A stretch of 64,000 nucleotides of DNA from Ethanoligenens harbinense YUAN-3 (GTDB taxonomy: Bacteria; Bacillota; Clostridia; Oscillospirales; Ethanoligenentaceae). The notes beneath the pieces are model-generated. The model was not told the origin of the DNA and did no database searches. It worked only from the letters and a program-made list of their open reading frames with translations. Positions within the stretch are counted from its first letter, which is position 1. Every line of letters starts with the position of its first letter. Shown here in pieces: positions 1 to 8,161 of this stretch. The translations under genes and the position numbers were made by a program. The stretch spans positions 2,555,501 to 2,619,500 of the forward strand of contig NC_014828.1 of NCBI RefSeq assembly GCF_000178115.2. Reading direction: 5' to 3'.

Positions 1-868
1 GCGGGGCTTTCCTTTCCTTCAGAAAGGGCTTTGCAGAACGCAAGCAATTTCCGTGAAATGATCCGGAAAGCTGCAAAACGGCCATATTACGTTCCGTGCT
101 TCTTCTGTATCTCCGCGCTTTTGGATCGCAACAAATCCAATCGCCGCAGCGCTTTCCAGCACCGCCAGATACGGAAGATAAAAACATACCACACATCAGG
201 GCAGCTTTTGAATTTCTGGCTCGAATATAATCGGTCGCTCTATGAAAATGCGAAAATTCTCCTTAAAAAATGCAAAACGCTACTTTGGGTCAATCAATAT
301 TTGGCTGTTGTCGTTTATTCCGCTTTCATTTATCTACAATGTTTTATTTACAGGCATGATCGCACCATATCCGTTGATTGTTTCTTCCGCCATTGTGTTC
401 CCTGCACCACAACACAACTGTCTGCCGGGGACACTTTGACCATTACACCCCACAAGCGGCATCGAGTGAAGTTTACAAGCATCGAACCGCCATGTTTCTG
501 GCTTTGTGTTTTTTGGAAGTAAGACCGTGACCGTTGATTTAACGGTTACTTTGAAAGCGGAGAAACAACATGAACATTCTGATTCTTTCAGGCGCGATCG
601 TAAAAGCGGGGCAACCGCGCTGCTCATTGAATATGCTGTAGGTGTCGCATGGAAAAGATTCACCTCCAACTCTGTGTTTCCCATATAATCGAGTGTTTTC
701 TGGCTATTGTTTCAACAAGGTTTACAAAGCAACCACATTAAATTGATTTTTTGTATTTTTTCATATATCATTAAATTGTTGCTTTTTTGAGATGAAATAA
801 GTGTTATGAAAAATCATTTCAAAATTGCCAGAACTTAAAATTCAGGAAAGAGAAAGGTAGAATGGGGA
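1..868. other. Region without a supportable gene
   Basis: Open frames exist on both strands here, but none has a convincing ribosome binding site, a recognisable motif or the composition of a real protein. The last 200 bases are AT-rich and lead into the surface-protein gene, so its promoter probably lies there. I could not pick a clear -35/-10 pair. Confidence 0.5.
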
Positions 869-3800
869 ATGAAAAAAGTTAAAGCACTACTGTCGCTTAT
901 TCTTTCGGCGATACTGGTTTTCACCATGGCAGTAACACCTGTTCACGCAAGCAGCGTAGCAAAAGCAGAAACGGCTTCGTCCATCAGGTTGGTTTCTATG
1001 AACAGTACCACCAAAAACTGTATATCGATCGCACTCGATACGGCCGCGATGGCAAGCGGCATTCCTGGTTTGCCTGCGATTGTCGCCCCGCTAATGAATC
1101 TGATATCCCCAAGTCCCGACGCTCAAATACTCCAGGACGTGACTGAAATCAAAAATGAGTTAACGAAAATGGAAAACCAGTTGAACACGATAGACAGCAA
1201 GTTGTCGAGTCTGCAACAAGAAGTGAACATTGATACCACCAAAGCTTCATTGGGCAATGCGCTGAATTCTTTTTATGCGCAATTTCAAAACTATCCGGTT
1301 ATAGCGCAAGATTATCTCCAACAGATTGATTCCATTCAAAGCATGCCAACAGACACCGCAGACGAAAAAGCCCAGCAACAGGCAGCGATAACGCAGTTCT
1401 TCCAAAGCATCTATTACTCAACTCCGGTAAATGGCAGCCAGGATATATTTCAATCGGTGCAGAATTTACGGCAATTGATGACGAAAACTTGGTATACCAA
1501 CGCCAATGCCAACTACGACATCATCGGCACGTTCGATGAGTACGAGTGTTACGCGTATCCTTGGGAGCACCAAGCTTATACGGAGCGGCAGAGTTTTCGG
1601 GCATATGTTATTGGGACCTACTCCATGCTCAATGCCATTGCACTGATGAGCCTGGAATACGCGAACCAGAATCCTCCCAGCACCTGGGCAAATCATCCTG
1701 GAACGACCTATGCGCCAAATTACTATGATGGATCCGGTTTTTCGCCGCAAATCGAACTGACAAATTTTGAGTCCAACCTTCAGGATGTCAATACGATACT
1801 AGCAGGTGAATCAACCTTTACACGGCGCCCGAGCGATCAACGATACTATCAAGTGCCGGGTCATGAATGCCTGCTGGCAAGCAGTGCAGAAAATTGGCCC
1901 AAAGTCTTGAGCAATTCCGATACTGGCGCTGGCTGCACTTCCGTTTTTACTGGTCAGATATGGACACAAACATGCGATGCCTTAACGGCTGGTCAATTTT
2001 CCAATAACAACCTCGGCATCGCGAACACGCGCCCCACTTCCGACTGGCTTGAGGCTGTATATAAGGACTATGGTGGAACCTCGCTGTATGACATCTTCCT
2101 TCAACCGGATAATGGAAACTTTACCGCTGACTCTGGTATATCAGGTGGAATGGTCTTCCTCACGAATACTTCTAATGCAACAGGAAATGACGTATCGGCC
2201 GGCGGCGATGGAAAATGGTGGGATAATGCGACAATTGTAGATGACAGCGGTCAACTTGATTCAAATTATACAATTGCCTGGGGGATGGCCACGGATGGGG
2301 GTAATTGGGAAGTCGGTATCGAACCTGATGTTGATAGCTGGTACAACACGGCACATTGCATTGGTTTGGCGGTTCTGAACCAGACTGCGACACCGATGGG
2401 CTATGATGTAGCTACGATTGCTTGTCCAAGCGCAACAAACGGCAGTGTGAGCGTGGACATGCAATATCCCACGACAACGGAATTGGATGACTTTACGGCA
2501 ACCTACAGCATCGACGGCGGTGATCCGCAGCCGCTGGCCCTGACTGGTATCAGCGGCAGTGGATCAAACTACACCTTATCATTTGATCAGATTTCCGCGG
2601 CAGCTGCCAGCCACAGCATCGCAATCACCGTCAATTATTGCGGAAATACTGCAAGCGCCCCGGCATTTACCGTAAGCCCTGCCGTGGCGGCTGTCAATGG
2701 AACAAACTATAGCACGTTTCAGGATGCTCTGAATGCTGCGGCAACCAGTGGAGATACGGTAACGCTGCTCAACAATGTGACGGAATCCGACACTGTCACA
2801 ACAACTTCCGGTCAAACCATCACCATCGACGGCGAGAACTATACACTCACTGCCCCGGATAACAGCAGCGGCAACAGCAATGCGCTTACTGTTACCGGTG
2901 GAGGTACACTGATCCTGAAGAATATCACCTTGCAGGGCGGTGCGGCGAATGGCGCCAGTGGCAACAGCATCGGTCTGGATGCCGATAGCGGTTTTTCCGG
3001 TACTGTTATCGCATTGGGAACCGTCAACGCGAATGGCGGAGATACCAGCAACAGCGGAAATGGCGTAGAGAATGACGGCAGCGGAACCGTCAATGTTAGT
3101 ACCGCCAATAGTGGCGAGTGGAACGGCAGTGGTACTTATGACGGTTCTTCCGGCGTTATCAATGGCGCTTATAACGGTTCTTCCGGCGTTATCAATGTAG
3201 GTACCGCAAAAGGGGCAGGCAGTGGAGTTTATAACAGCTCTTCCGGCGTTATCAATGTAGGCACTGCGACAGGGAACTGCAACAATGGCGTTTATAATGG
3301 TACTTCCGGAACCGTCAATGCGAACACTGTTATAAGCTGTGGTCTTGAGGATGTAGCTAATGGGTGGGCCGTCGGTGGTACTATCAATGTTGGCGGCCAA
3401 GTAACGGGCGATAATGCAGGAACCATCAACTATGGCAGCAATGTGAAAACTGTTACGCTGCACGCGGGCGACAGCAGCAGCTGTGTTCTCGGCACCATCA
3501 CTATCGCTGCCAATGAATCTACAAATGTAGGCGCATTGCCTGCTGTATGTGACGTAAACGGCAACGTTGGCGAGTGGTTCACCGATCCCAGTCTTACCAC
3601 CAAGGCTTCTCCCCCGCTTAGCAGCTCCACCACAGACCTGTACAGCACCTTCTATACGGCGGCTAAAAGCGACCCGCTAACCGCCGACTGCTTTGTGGTA
3701 ACCAACAACTCCGGTTCAGACGATACTGTGACGATCAAAAATCTGAATGCCGGGGATATTGTGAAAATGTATGACGCACCCACTGCGGGGAACATGATTG

Positions 3801-4327
3801 GAACCGCGTCGGCGGACAATGCAGCTAAAGCCACAGCCTCAACAACCAGCACAACGGGAGAAAACCTGCAAGTCAATGCAATGACGGCGGCCGCCGGCAA
3901 ACTGCACTTGGCAACAGATATTGACATTACTCCCGCACAAAAAAGCGTTACCCTGCACCTGAAGCTTGCTTCCAGCGGTGGAAGCATTTATGTGACGAGA
4001 ACCAGTACTGGCAAAACAGAGAGTACCAGAATCCAAATCACCTATGCGGCAGAATCTGCTGAAAGTTCATCAGATGCGGGTACTGCCAGTTCTGCATCCT
4101 CTACCCCATCCACGACTTCAGAAACAAGCAGCAATCAGGAAAGCTGCTCGTCCACTGTGTCGGGAACAGGCAGCAGCCACGGAAGCGGTTCCTCCAGTGC
4201 GAGGATACAAAACCCGCACACCGGAAGCAACGATTTGGCCAGCAATCTTCCATGTGCTTCGGGGACACTGATCTTGGCATGTGTTTCTGTTTTGTTGATT
4301 CGAAAAAAAAGTTACGATAAGGATTAA
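869..4327 (+). CDS. Secreted, sortase-type wall-anchored surface protein with glycine/asparagine-rich repeats
   Basis: This 1152-residue protein probably sits on the outer cell surface. Residues 1-27 form a typical signal peptide (MKKVKA, hydrophobic core, VHA cleavage region). A heptad-like stretch at about 93-122 suggests a short coiled coil. The middle (about 700-840) carries beta-helix-like repeats built on NGSSGVINVGTA units. A Ser/Thr-rich spacer precedes a C-terminal sorting signal: NPHTG at 1115-1119, a hydrophobic segment and an RKK tail. The NPxTG form departs from the classical LPxTG but is expected for some clostridial sortases; no sortase gene is in the window. A GAAAGG-type binding site precedes the ATG, and a strong terminator follows. 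The ligand or role is unknown; adhesion is a guess. Confidence 0.8.
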   Translation: MKKVKALLSLILSAILVFTMAVTPVHASSVAKAETASSIRLVSMNSTTKNCISIALDTAAMASGIPGLPAIVAPLMNLISPSPDAQILQDVTEIKNELTKMENQLNTIDSKLSSLQQEVNIDTTKASLGNALNSFYAQFQNYPVIAQDYLQQIDSIQSMPTDTADEKAQQQAAITQFFQSIYYSTPVNGSQDIFQSVQNLRQLMTKTWYTNANANYDIIGTFDEYECYAYPWEHQAYTERQSFRAYVIGTYSMLNAIALMSLEYANQNPPSTWANHPGTTYAPNYYDGSGFSPQIELTNFESNLQDVNTILAGESTFTRRPSDQRYYQVPGHECLLASSAENWPKVLSNSDTGAGCTSVFTGQIWTQTCDALTAGQFSNNNLGIANTRPTSDWLEAVYKDYGGTSLYDIFLQPDNGNFTADSGISGGMVFLTNTSNATGNDVSAGGDGKWWDNATIVDDSGQLDSNYTIAWGMATDGGNWEVGIEPDVDSWYNTAHCIGLAVLNQTATPMGYDVATIACPSATNGSVSVDMQYPTTTELDDFTATYSIDGGDPQPLALTGISGSGSNYTLSFDQISAAAASHSIAITVNYCGNTASAPAFTVSPAVAAVNGTNYSTFQDALNAAATSGDTVTLLNNVTESDTVTTTSGQTITIDGENYTLTAPDNSSGNSNALTVTGGGTLILKNITLQGGAANGASGNSIGLDADSGFSGTVIALGTVNANGGDTSNSGNGVENDGSGTVNVSTANSGEWNGSGTYDGSSGVINGAYNGSSGVINVGTAKGAGSGVYNSSSGVINVGTATGNCNNGVYNGTSGTVNANTVISCGLEDVANGWAVGGTINVGGQVTGDNAGTINYGSNVKTVTLHAGDSSSCVLGTITIAANESTNVGALPAVCDVNGNVGEWFTDPSLTTKASPPLSSSTTDLYSTFYTAAKSDPLTADCFVVTNNSGSDDTVTIKNLNAGDIVKMYDAPTAGNMIGTASADNAAKATASTTSTTGENLQVNAMTAAAGKLHLATDIDITPAQKSVTLHLKLASSGGSIYVTRTSTGKTESTRIQITYAAESAESSSDAGTASSASSTPSTTSETSSNQESCSSTVSGTGSSHGSGSSSARIQNPHTGSNDLASNLPCASGTLILACVSVLLIRKKSYDKD

Positions 4328-4343
4328 TTTTCTATCTTATAAC

Positions 4344-4396
4344 AAACAGGGGTTGAACATTCCAACATGCAGGAATGTTCAACCCCTGTTTTATTT
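4344..4396 (+). terminator. Rho-independent terminator of the surface-protein gene
   Basis: There is a perfect 20-bp inverted repeat, arms 4344-4363 and 4372-4391, with an 8-nt loop. It ends in a T-rich tract just after the surface-protein stop codon. Confidence 0.85.
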
Positions 4397-4429
4397 CTCA
4401 AATAGTTCTAATATTTAGGGTAACCGTCA

Positions 4430-5195
4430 AATCAGCGGTCACGCCTTCCACGGCATGAGGCTTTCAACATCTGCACCGTTTGGCGTATTGGAAAACAGCC
4501 CGTTCTTCCGCCCCATCACAAAAGGCCGAATGGCGTTTTCCGCGCGATTGTTGCTGATTTCCAGCCGTCCGTCCAACAAATACCGCACCAGATACATCCG
4601 TTGTGACCGCGCGTAATGGATTGCTTTACCCACCAGGGTTTTAGGCAATTCGCGGAGTATACCGACCCACGCATAAGCATGCAGCACTTTGCGACGGCAG
4701 AGTTTCCCATGCAGCAGATCGTAAAGGGGCTGCAACCAATCTTCCGCACAGCGTATCAACCAGTTCGACATGGTTTGACGGGACAAATGGATCCCGCCGC
4801 CAGCAAACTCCTGCTCCTGACGGTATAACGGCACACCGGTCAAGAATTTCTGCGTCATGATTTGCGCCACGGCTTCCGGCGAGGCAAAACTTCCCTTGAT
4901 GACCGGCACATCACCTTTTGCTTTCAAAACCGGAACGCTGCATTGGGTACGTTCACAGCGCCGGTAAGAAATACGCATCGGTCACATGCTCCACAATTAC
5001 AGCCCTGGCAGGGATGAGTTTCAGTCCGCGCCGGGTTTCCTTGCCCATAACATGCAACGTGCCGCCACATTCCGGGCAAACCTGCCGATCCGCGGGAGGA
5101 GCAATGCCCCGCTGTTTCAACGGGCAAATCCGGCGGCAGACGATCGCCGCTTTCCCTCGCCTTTTTGCGGTAGTGCATACTCTGCCGAAACATTT
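4430..5195 (-). pseudogene. Internally deleted IS66 transposase (tnpC) remnant
   Basis: This is a decayed relative of the intact IS66 at 54.1-56.5 kb. The terminal sequence GTAACCGTCAA survives at 4430. The downstream frame (4439-4978) matches the full-length TnpC but lacks two blocks. One runs from just after VLHA to the FYAWVG motif and removes the first catalytic aspartate. The other lies between two copies of the PNGA motif near the C-terminus. The N-terminal zinc-finger-like part (about 4924-5193) is frameshifted. TnpA and TnpB are absent. The product cannot be an active transposase. The two missing blocks have sharp edges, one at a short repeat, which suggests recombination rather than random decay. 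Confidence 0.8.
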
Positions 5196-5221
5196 GTGAA
5201 TACAGGTTCTAAGTAGTACAA

Positions 5222-5803
5222 TCAGCTAAAAACAAGGAATATCGTGAGATTGCGGGCTAAGCCGCCCGCTGCTAATAAAATCGCCACCGGAATTCCGACA
5301 GTGCGACGTTGCCGGTTGAAATAAATTTCAATATACTCAAAAATAGCGGCTAAGTGCGAGATTTTGACGACAGCTTCAGCGGAATCGGTAGCAATTTCAT
5401 AATCCTTGCTGAGACAACGAAAGTGATTCAGCCAACCGAAGGTGCGTTCACCCACCCAACGCCAAGGACGTTTCTCCCACGCATGCGGCTTGATTTTCTC
5501 TGAAATGTCCACACAAAGGCCAAGGATTTTATCTACATCAAATACAAATATACCACGATAACCTGCATCAGCACAGAATTTTTCGATGGATGGATAGCGC
5601 TCATAAGCAAGTCTCGTATGTTCGATGCCGGCCTTTGTATCGTGAATGTTTAAAGTAGTACAATAAAGCCGCACACCCTTGACAACACTCAAAGTCAAGG
5701 AGATGTTAAAAATGGGAAGCAAATACATCTTTTTCCTGTATCTTATAAGATTTTCCCACCCCGATTGATGAACTGGAGTTTTGTCTTGCCTGTTCGGCGG
5801 CAA
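5222..5803 (-). pseudogene. Truncated IS5-family-like transposase, possibly fused to an IS3-type tail
   Basis: The central part, reading from HDTKAG through ADAGYRG to RWVGERTFGWLNHFRCLSKDYE, is the C-terminal half of an IS5-family DDE transposase. The N-terminal half with the first aspartates is missing. After HLAAIF the sequence changes to EYIEIYFNRQRR, which resembles the end of IS3-family OrfB proteins, so two IS remnants may be joined. A short direct repeat containing AAGTAGTACAAT lies at about 5212 and again at about 5654. Non-functional. Confidence 0.65.
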
Positions 5804-5810
5804 TTACGAA

Positions 5811-5836
5811 AGGGCTGCCCCAGTTGGAGCAGCCCT
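5811..5836 (-). terminator. Possible terminator of the cotJ operon
   Basis: Inverted repeat AGGGCTGC (5811-5818) and GCAGCCCT (5829-5836) lies 27 bases past the cotJC stop codon. On the minus strand only a short TTT follows, so termination may be weak. Confidence 0.45.
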
Positions 5837-5862
5837 CTCATGCAAATATGCCGGATTGTTTC

Positions 5863-6474
5863 CTACCGCTTCGCCGACGGGGTATCGAAAGACGGGTTAA
5901 ACGCATAGAAATTCTTTTCATTGAGGTGGTCGAGCGTGATGCGCAGCGCTTCCCCGAAACGCTGATAATGTACGATTTCGCGCTGTCTGAGGAATTTGAT
6001 CGGTTCACGCACATCCGGATCGTCCGTAAACCGCAATATGTTGTCGTAAACCACGCGCGCCTTCTGCTCGGCGGCAAGGTCCTCGTTCAGGTCGGCGATG
6101 ACGTCGCCCTTCACGGCAAGCGCTTCGGCCGAAAACGGCACGCCGCTGGCCGCCTGCGGATAAACGCCCGCGGTGTGGTCCACAAAATAGGCATCGAATC
6201 CGGCCTTTTTGATTTCCTCCATTGTCATGTTGCGCGTAAGCTGGTAGACGATCGTCCCCACCATTTCCAGGTGTCCGAGTTCTTCAGTCCCAATATCCGT
6301 CAGCACGGCTTTCACTTCGGGATACGGCATGCTCATGCGTTGGCTCAGGTAGCGCAAAGAAGCACCCAATTCGCCATCCGGACCACCGTACTGACTGATG
6401 ACGACCTTGGCCAGTTGGGGGTTGGTCTGTTTGATCTTGATCGGAAATTGCAAACGTTTTTCATAGCTCCACAT
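5863..6474 (-). CDS. cotJC: Spore coat protein CotJC, manganese-catalase family
   Basis: This 203-residue protein belongs to the ferritin-like manganese catalase family (CotJC/YjqC type). It is expected in the inner coat of the endospore, where it may break down peroxide. Metal-ligand signatures are visible: E in GASLRYL-flanking helices, the pair in TEELGHLEMV, and E/H in DLNEDLAAEQKAR and REIVHYQRFGEAL. I start at MWSYEKRL because family members begin there, and it follows cotJB by only 4 bases. The frame extends further upstream but would overlap cotJB. Last gene of cotJA-cotJB-cotJC. In Bacillus the operon is under sigma-E; no sigma-E site was confidently found here. Confidence 0.93.
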   Translation of the reverse strand: MWSYEKRLQFPIKIKQTNPQLAKVVISQYGGPDGELGASLRYLSQRMSMPYPEVKAVLTDIGTEELGHLEMVGTIVYQLTRNMTMEEIKKAGFDAYFVDHTAGVYPQAASGVPFSAEALAVKGDVIADLNEDLAAEQKARVVYDNILRFTDDPDVREPIKFLRQREIVHYQRFGEALRITLDHLNEKNFYAFNPSFDTPSAKR

Positions 6475-6478
6475 AGCA

Positions 6479-6742
6479 TCAAACCTCCGGGTTGGCCGCC
6501 GCTTCCCACGGCCACGGATCTTTGACCCATTGCCAGGTGTTGCCGGCGTTGGCGGTGTTGGAATCGATCGGGCCGTAGGCACGGGTATATTCGGCCGTCA
6601 GCACGCTCAGCTTCTGCTGATATTTGTTGAACAGCGCGATCCCGGTCGCGTCGGCCGGATGAGTGTCCAAAAACAGCCGCAGCTCCTGCATGGAAAACCC
6701 GATCGCGGCGATGTTGCGCAGCAATGTGGCTTGCTCGTTCAT
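6479..6742 (-). CDS. cotJB: Spore coat protein CotJB
   Basis: An 87-residue protein with the family hallmarks: an N-terminal helical region (IAAIGFSMQELRLFLDTHP), a central FNKYQQKL segment and the C-terminal WQWVKDPWPWE motif. It is needed for coat assembly together with CotJA and CotJC. The start overlaps the cotJA stop by 4 bases, so the two are translationally coupled. Normal family length. Confidence 0.93.
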   Translation of the reverse strand: MNEQATLLRNIAAIGFSMQELRLFLDTHPADATGIALFNKYQQKLSVLTAEYTRAYGPIDSNTANAGNTWQWVKDPWPWEAAANPEV

Positions 6743-6945
6743 TTTGCGCTCGCCCCCATTTCCGGATGCCAGGGTTTATCCAGTTCGGGATACAGGGTGC
6801 CGCGTTTAAGCGCGTGCACCGGTTCATAGATGTTTTCCAACTTCTGCATAGGCACATAGGCCATGGCCAGCGGCGTTCCCGGAGGGAACAGCGGGTCACC
6901 CATCGGCATGGGTCGGCTCTGCGCGTGAAAATGATCCGTTGACAC
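6739..6945 (-). CDS. cotJA: Spore coat associated protein CotJA
   Basis: A 68-residue proline-rich protein with the CotJA pattern: AMAYVPMQKLENIYEP followed by ALKRGTLYPELDKPW. It begins with GTG, supported by a GAAAGGAG binding site 8 bases upstream. First gene of the cotJABC operon; the three genes overlap or nearly touch. It marks the organism as an endospore former. Confidence 0.93.
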   Translation of the reverse strand: MSTDHFHAQSRPMPMGDPLFPPGTPLAMAYVPMQKLENIYEPVHALKRGTLYPELDKPWHPEMGASAK

Positions 6946-7087
6946 AATTATCGGCTCCTTTCAAATCAGACTCCACCACCAGCCTATGCCCTGTCCACGC
7001 GCGGGGTGAACAGGCTGCGGACCGGCCCGGCCGTTTTCGACAGAAAACGCGCATCCGACGGCAGACAACCGTCCGCTCTGCGCATGC

Positions 7088-7130
7088 AAAAACGCCGCGC
7101 ACGGTCCAGGACCGCACGCGGCGCTTTTTT
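7088..7130. terminator. Bidirectional stem-loop between cotJA and the immA-like gene
   Basis: An imperfect inverted repeat at 7093-7123 (CGCCGCG..CGGTCC against GGACCG..CGCGGCG, two central mismatches) has an A-run on the left and a T-run on the right. On the minus strand it ends the immA-like transcript. Confidence 0.7.
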
Positions 7131-7150
7131 CCATACGGCACAATACCGTT

Positions 7151-7564
7151 TCAAATTTTCCCCTCACACCGGTAGATGTAGATCGCCCGCCGAACGAACG
7201 CCTCCGTTTGGTTGAAGCGTTCGGCCAGTTGCCACGGCTCCACATCTCCGTCCCGCAACGCCTCCAGCAGGTGCTCCAGCGGCAGCAGGCGGCGCACGGC
7301 ATATTTGTCCGCGCGGTATTCGTCCTGCGCGATGACCTCCCACGGCGAACCCACCGGATGCATCGAACCGGTGGCGATATGCCCCGCCTCATGCGCCACG
7401 GCATATTTTTCCTCCGCCGTGGTGCGCACCAGCCGCTCGTTCACAAAAATGGCGCTGCCATAGAGGTTCTGCACCGCCGTGGCCGGGGTCCCGGCAGCTG
7501 CATAGTTGAACAGCATGATCCCCTGCGCCATCACTTCATTATACAGTTGCTCGATGTCAGACAT
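7151..7564 (-). CDS. ImmA/IrrE-family metallopeptidase (module A)
   Basis: A 137-residue zinc peptidase of the ImmA/IrrE (DUF955) family. The zinc motif HEAGH is visible in VAHEAGHIATG, and the third-ligand region follows at EYRADKYAVRRLLP. ImmA proteins cleave partner XRE repressors to switch on mobile elements or stress genes. Its gene starts 15 bases after an XRE gene on the same strand, the usual ImmR-ImmA arrangement. A GAGGGG binding site supports the start. A second copy of this pair lies at 24.99-25.79 kb. Confidence 0.85.
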   Translation of the reverse strand: MSDIEQLYNEVMAQGIMLFNYAAAGTPATAVQNLYGSAIFVNERLVRTTAEEKYAVAHEAGHIATGSMHPVGSPWEVIAQDEYRADKYAVRRLLPLEHLLEALRDGDVEPWQLAERFNQTEAFVRRAIYIYRCEGKI

Positions 7565-7579
7565 ACATGTCCCCTCTTG

Positions 7580-7951
7580 TCAGCCGCCTGCCGGCTTGTC
7601 CTTCCCTTCCCGGTGCTGCCGCTCACGCAGCAATCGGGCCATATCCAGCAGCATCCGTTTGTTTTCCTCAGTGAGTTCCCTGCCCTCGTGGAACATCGCA
7701 TAGGTAAAATCGTCGAAGGTCACGGGCGGAATACCGTCCTCGCCCAGCGGGCCGTCCGCCCCGGTAAGCAAGTAATCGGTGGTCACATGGAAATGCTCCG
7801 CGATGGCCCTGAGTTTTTCGGCCGACGGCATGGAGCCGTTTTTCCACTTGGTCACCGTGCCGGATGAAATGTGCAGCTCTTTGGCAACGGCATTGGGCGA
7901 AAATCCGCTCTGCCGGCAAAGCTGTTTGTAAATATCAAAAAACGCCATCAT
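7580..7951 (-). CDS. XRE/CI-type transcriptional repressor (module A)
   Basis: This 123-residue protein has an N-terminal helix-turn-helix (about residues 8-62: FSPNAVAKELHISSGTVTKWKNG, then KLRAIAEHFHVTTDYLLTG). A short C-terminal tail may be the target of the downstream ImmA-type peptidase. ATG codons at 7951 and 7948 are both possible. It faces the tail-like gene and its promoter across about 210 bases, as expected for a repressor controlling a divergent unit. Direct repeats AAAATCTYACYA at 8011-8022 and 8052-8063 could be operators, which is inference. Confidence 0.88.
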   Translation of the reverse strand: MMAFFDIYKQLCRQSGFSPNAVAKELHISSGTVTKWKNGSMPSAEKLRAIAEHFHVTTDYLLTGADGPLGEDGIPPVTFDDFTYAMFHEGRELTEENKRMLLDMARLLRERQHREGKDKPAGG

Positions 7952-8007
7952 TCATCTTACCTTTTTATGCATAACGTAGATCATCTTTCCATTGTGTGTT
8001 TTTCTCT

Positions 8008-8036
8008 TGAAAATCTCACTATTATAAGATATACTG
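8008..8036 (+). promoter_or_regulatory. Sigma-A-type promoter of the module A tail-like gene
   Basis: TTGAAA (8008-8013), a 17-bp spacer and TATACT (8031-8036). The direct repeat AAAATCTYACYA overlaps the -35/spacer at 8011 and recurs at 8052, a plausible repressor arrangement. Confidence 0.65.
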
Positions 8037-8161
8037 CAATCAATGGCTCACAAAATCTTACCAAAAGAAATTATACCTCTGCCCCGACTCCCCTGTCAAT
8101 CACACCGGCAAAAAAATGCGGCGGGTTGACACAGGCCGGGGCACCGAAAGGAGGCACCCGC

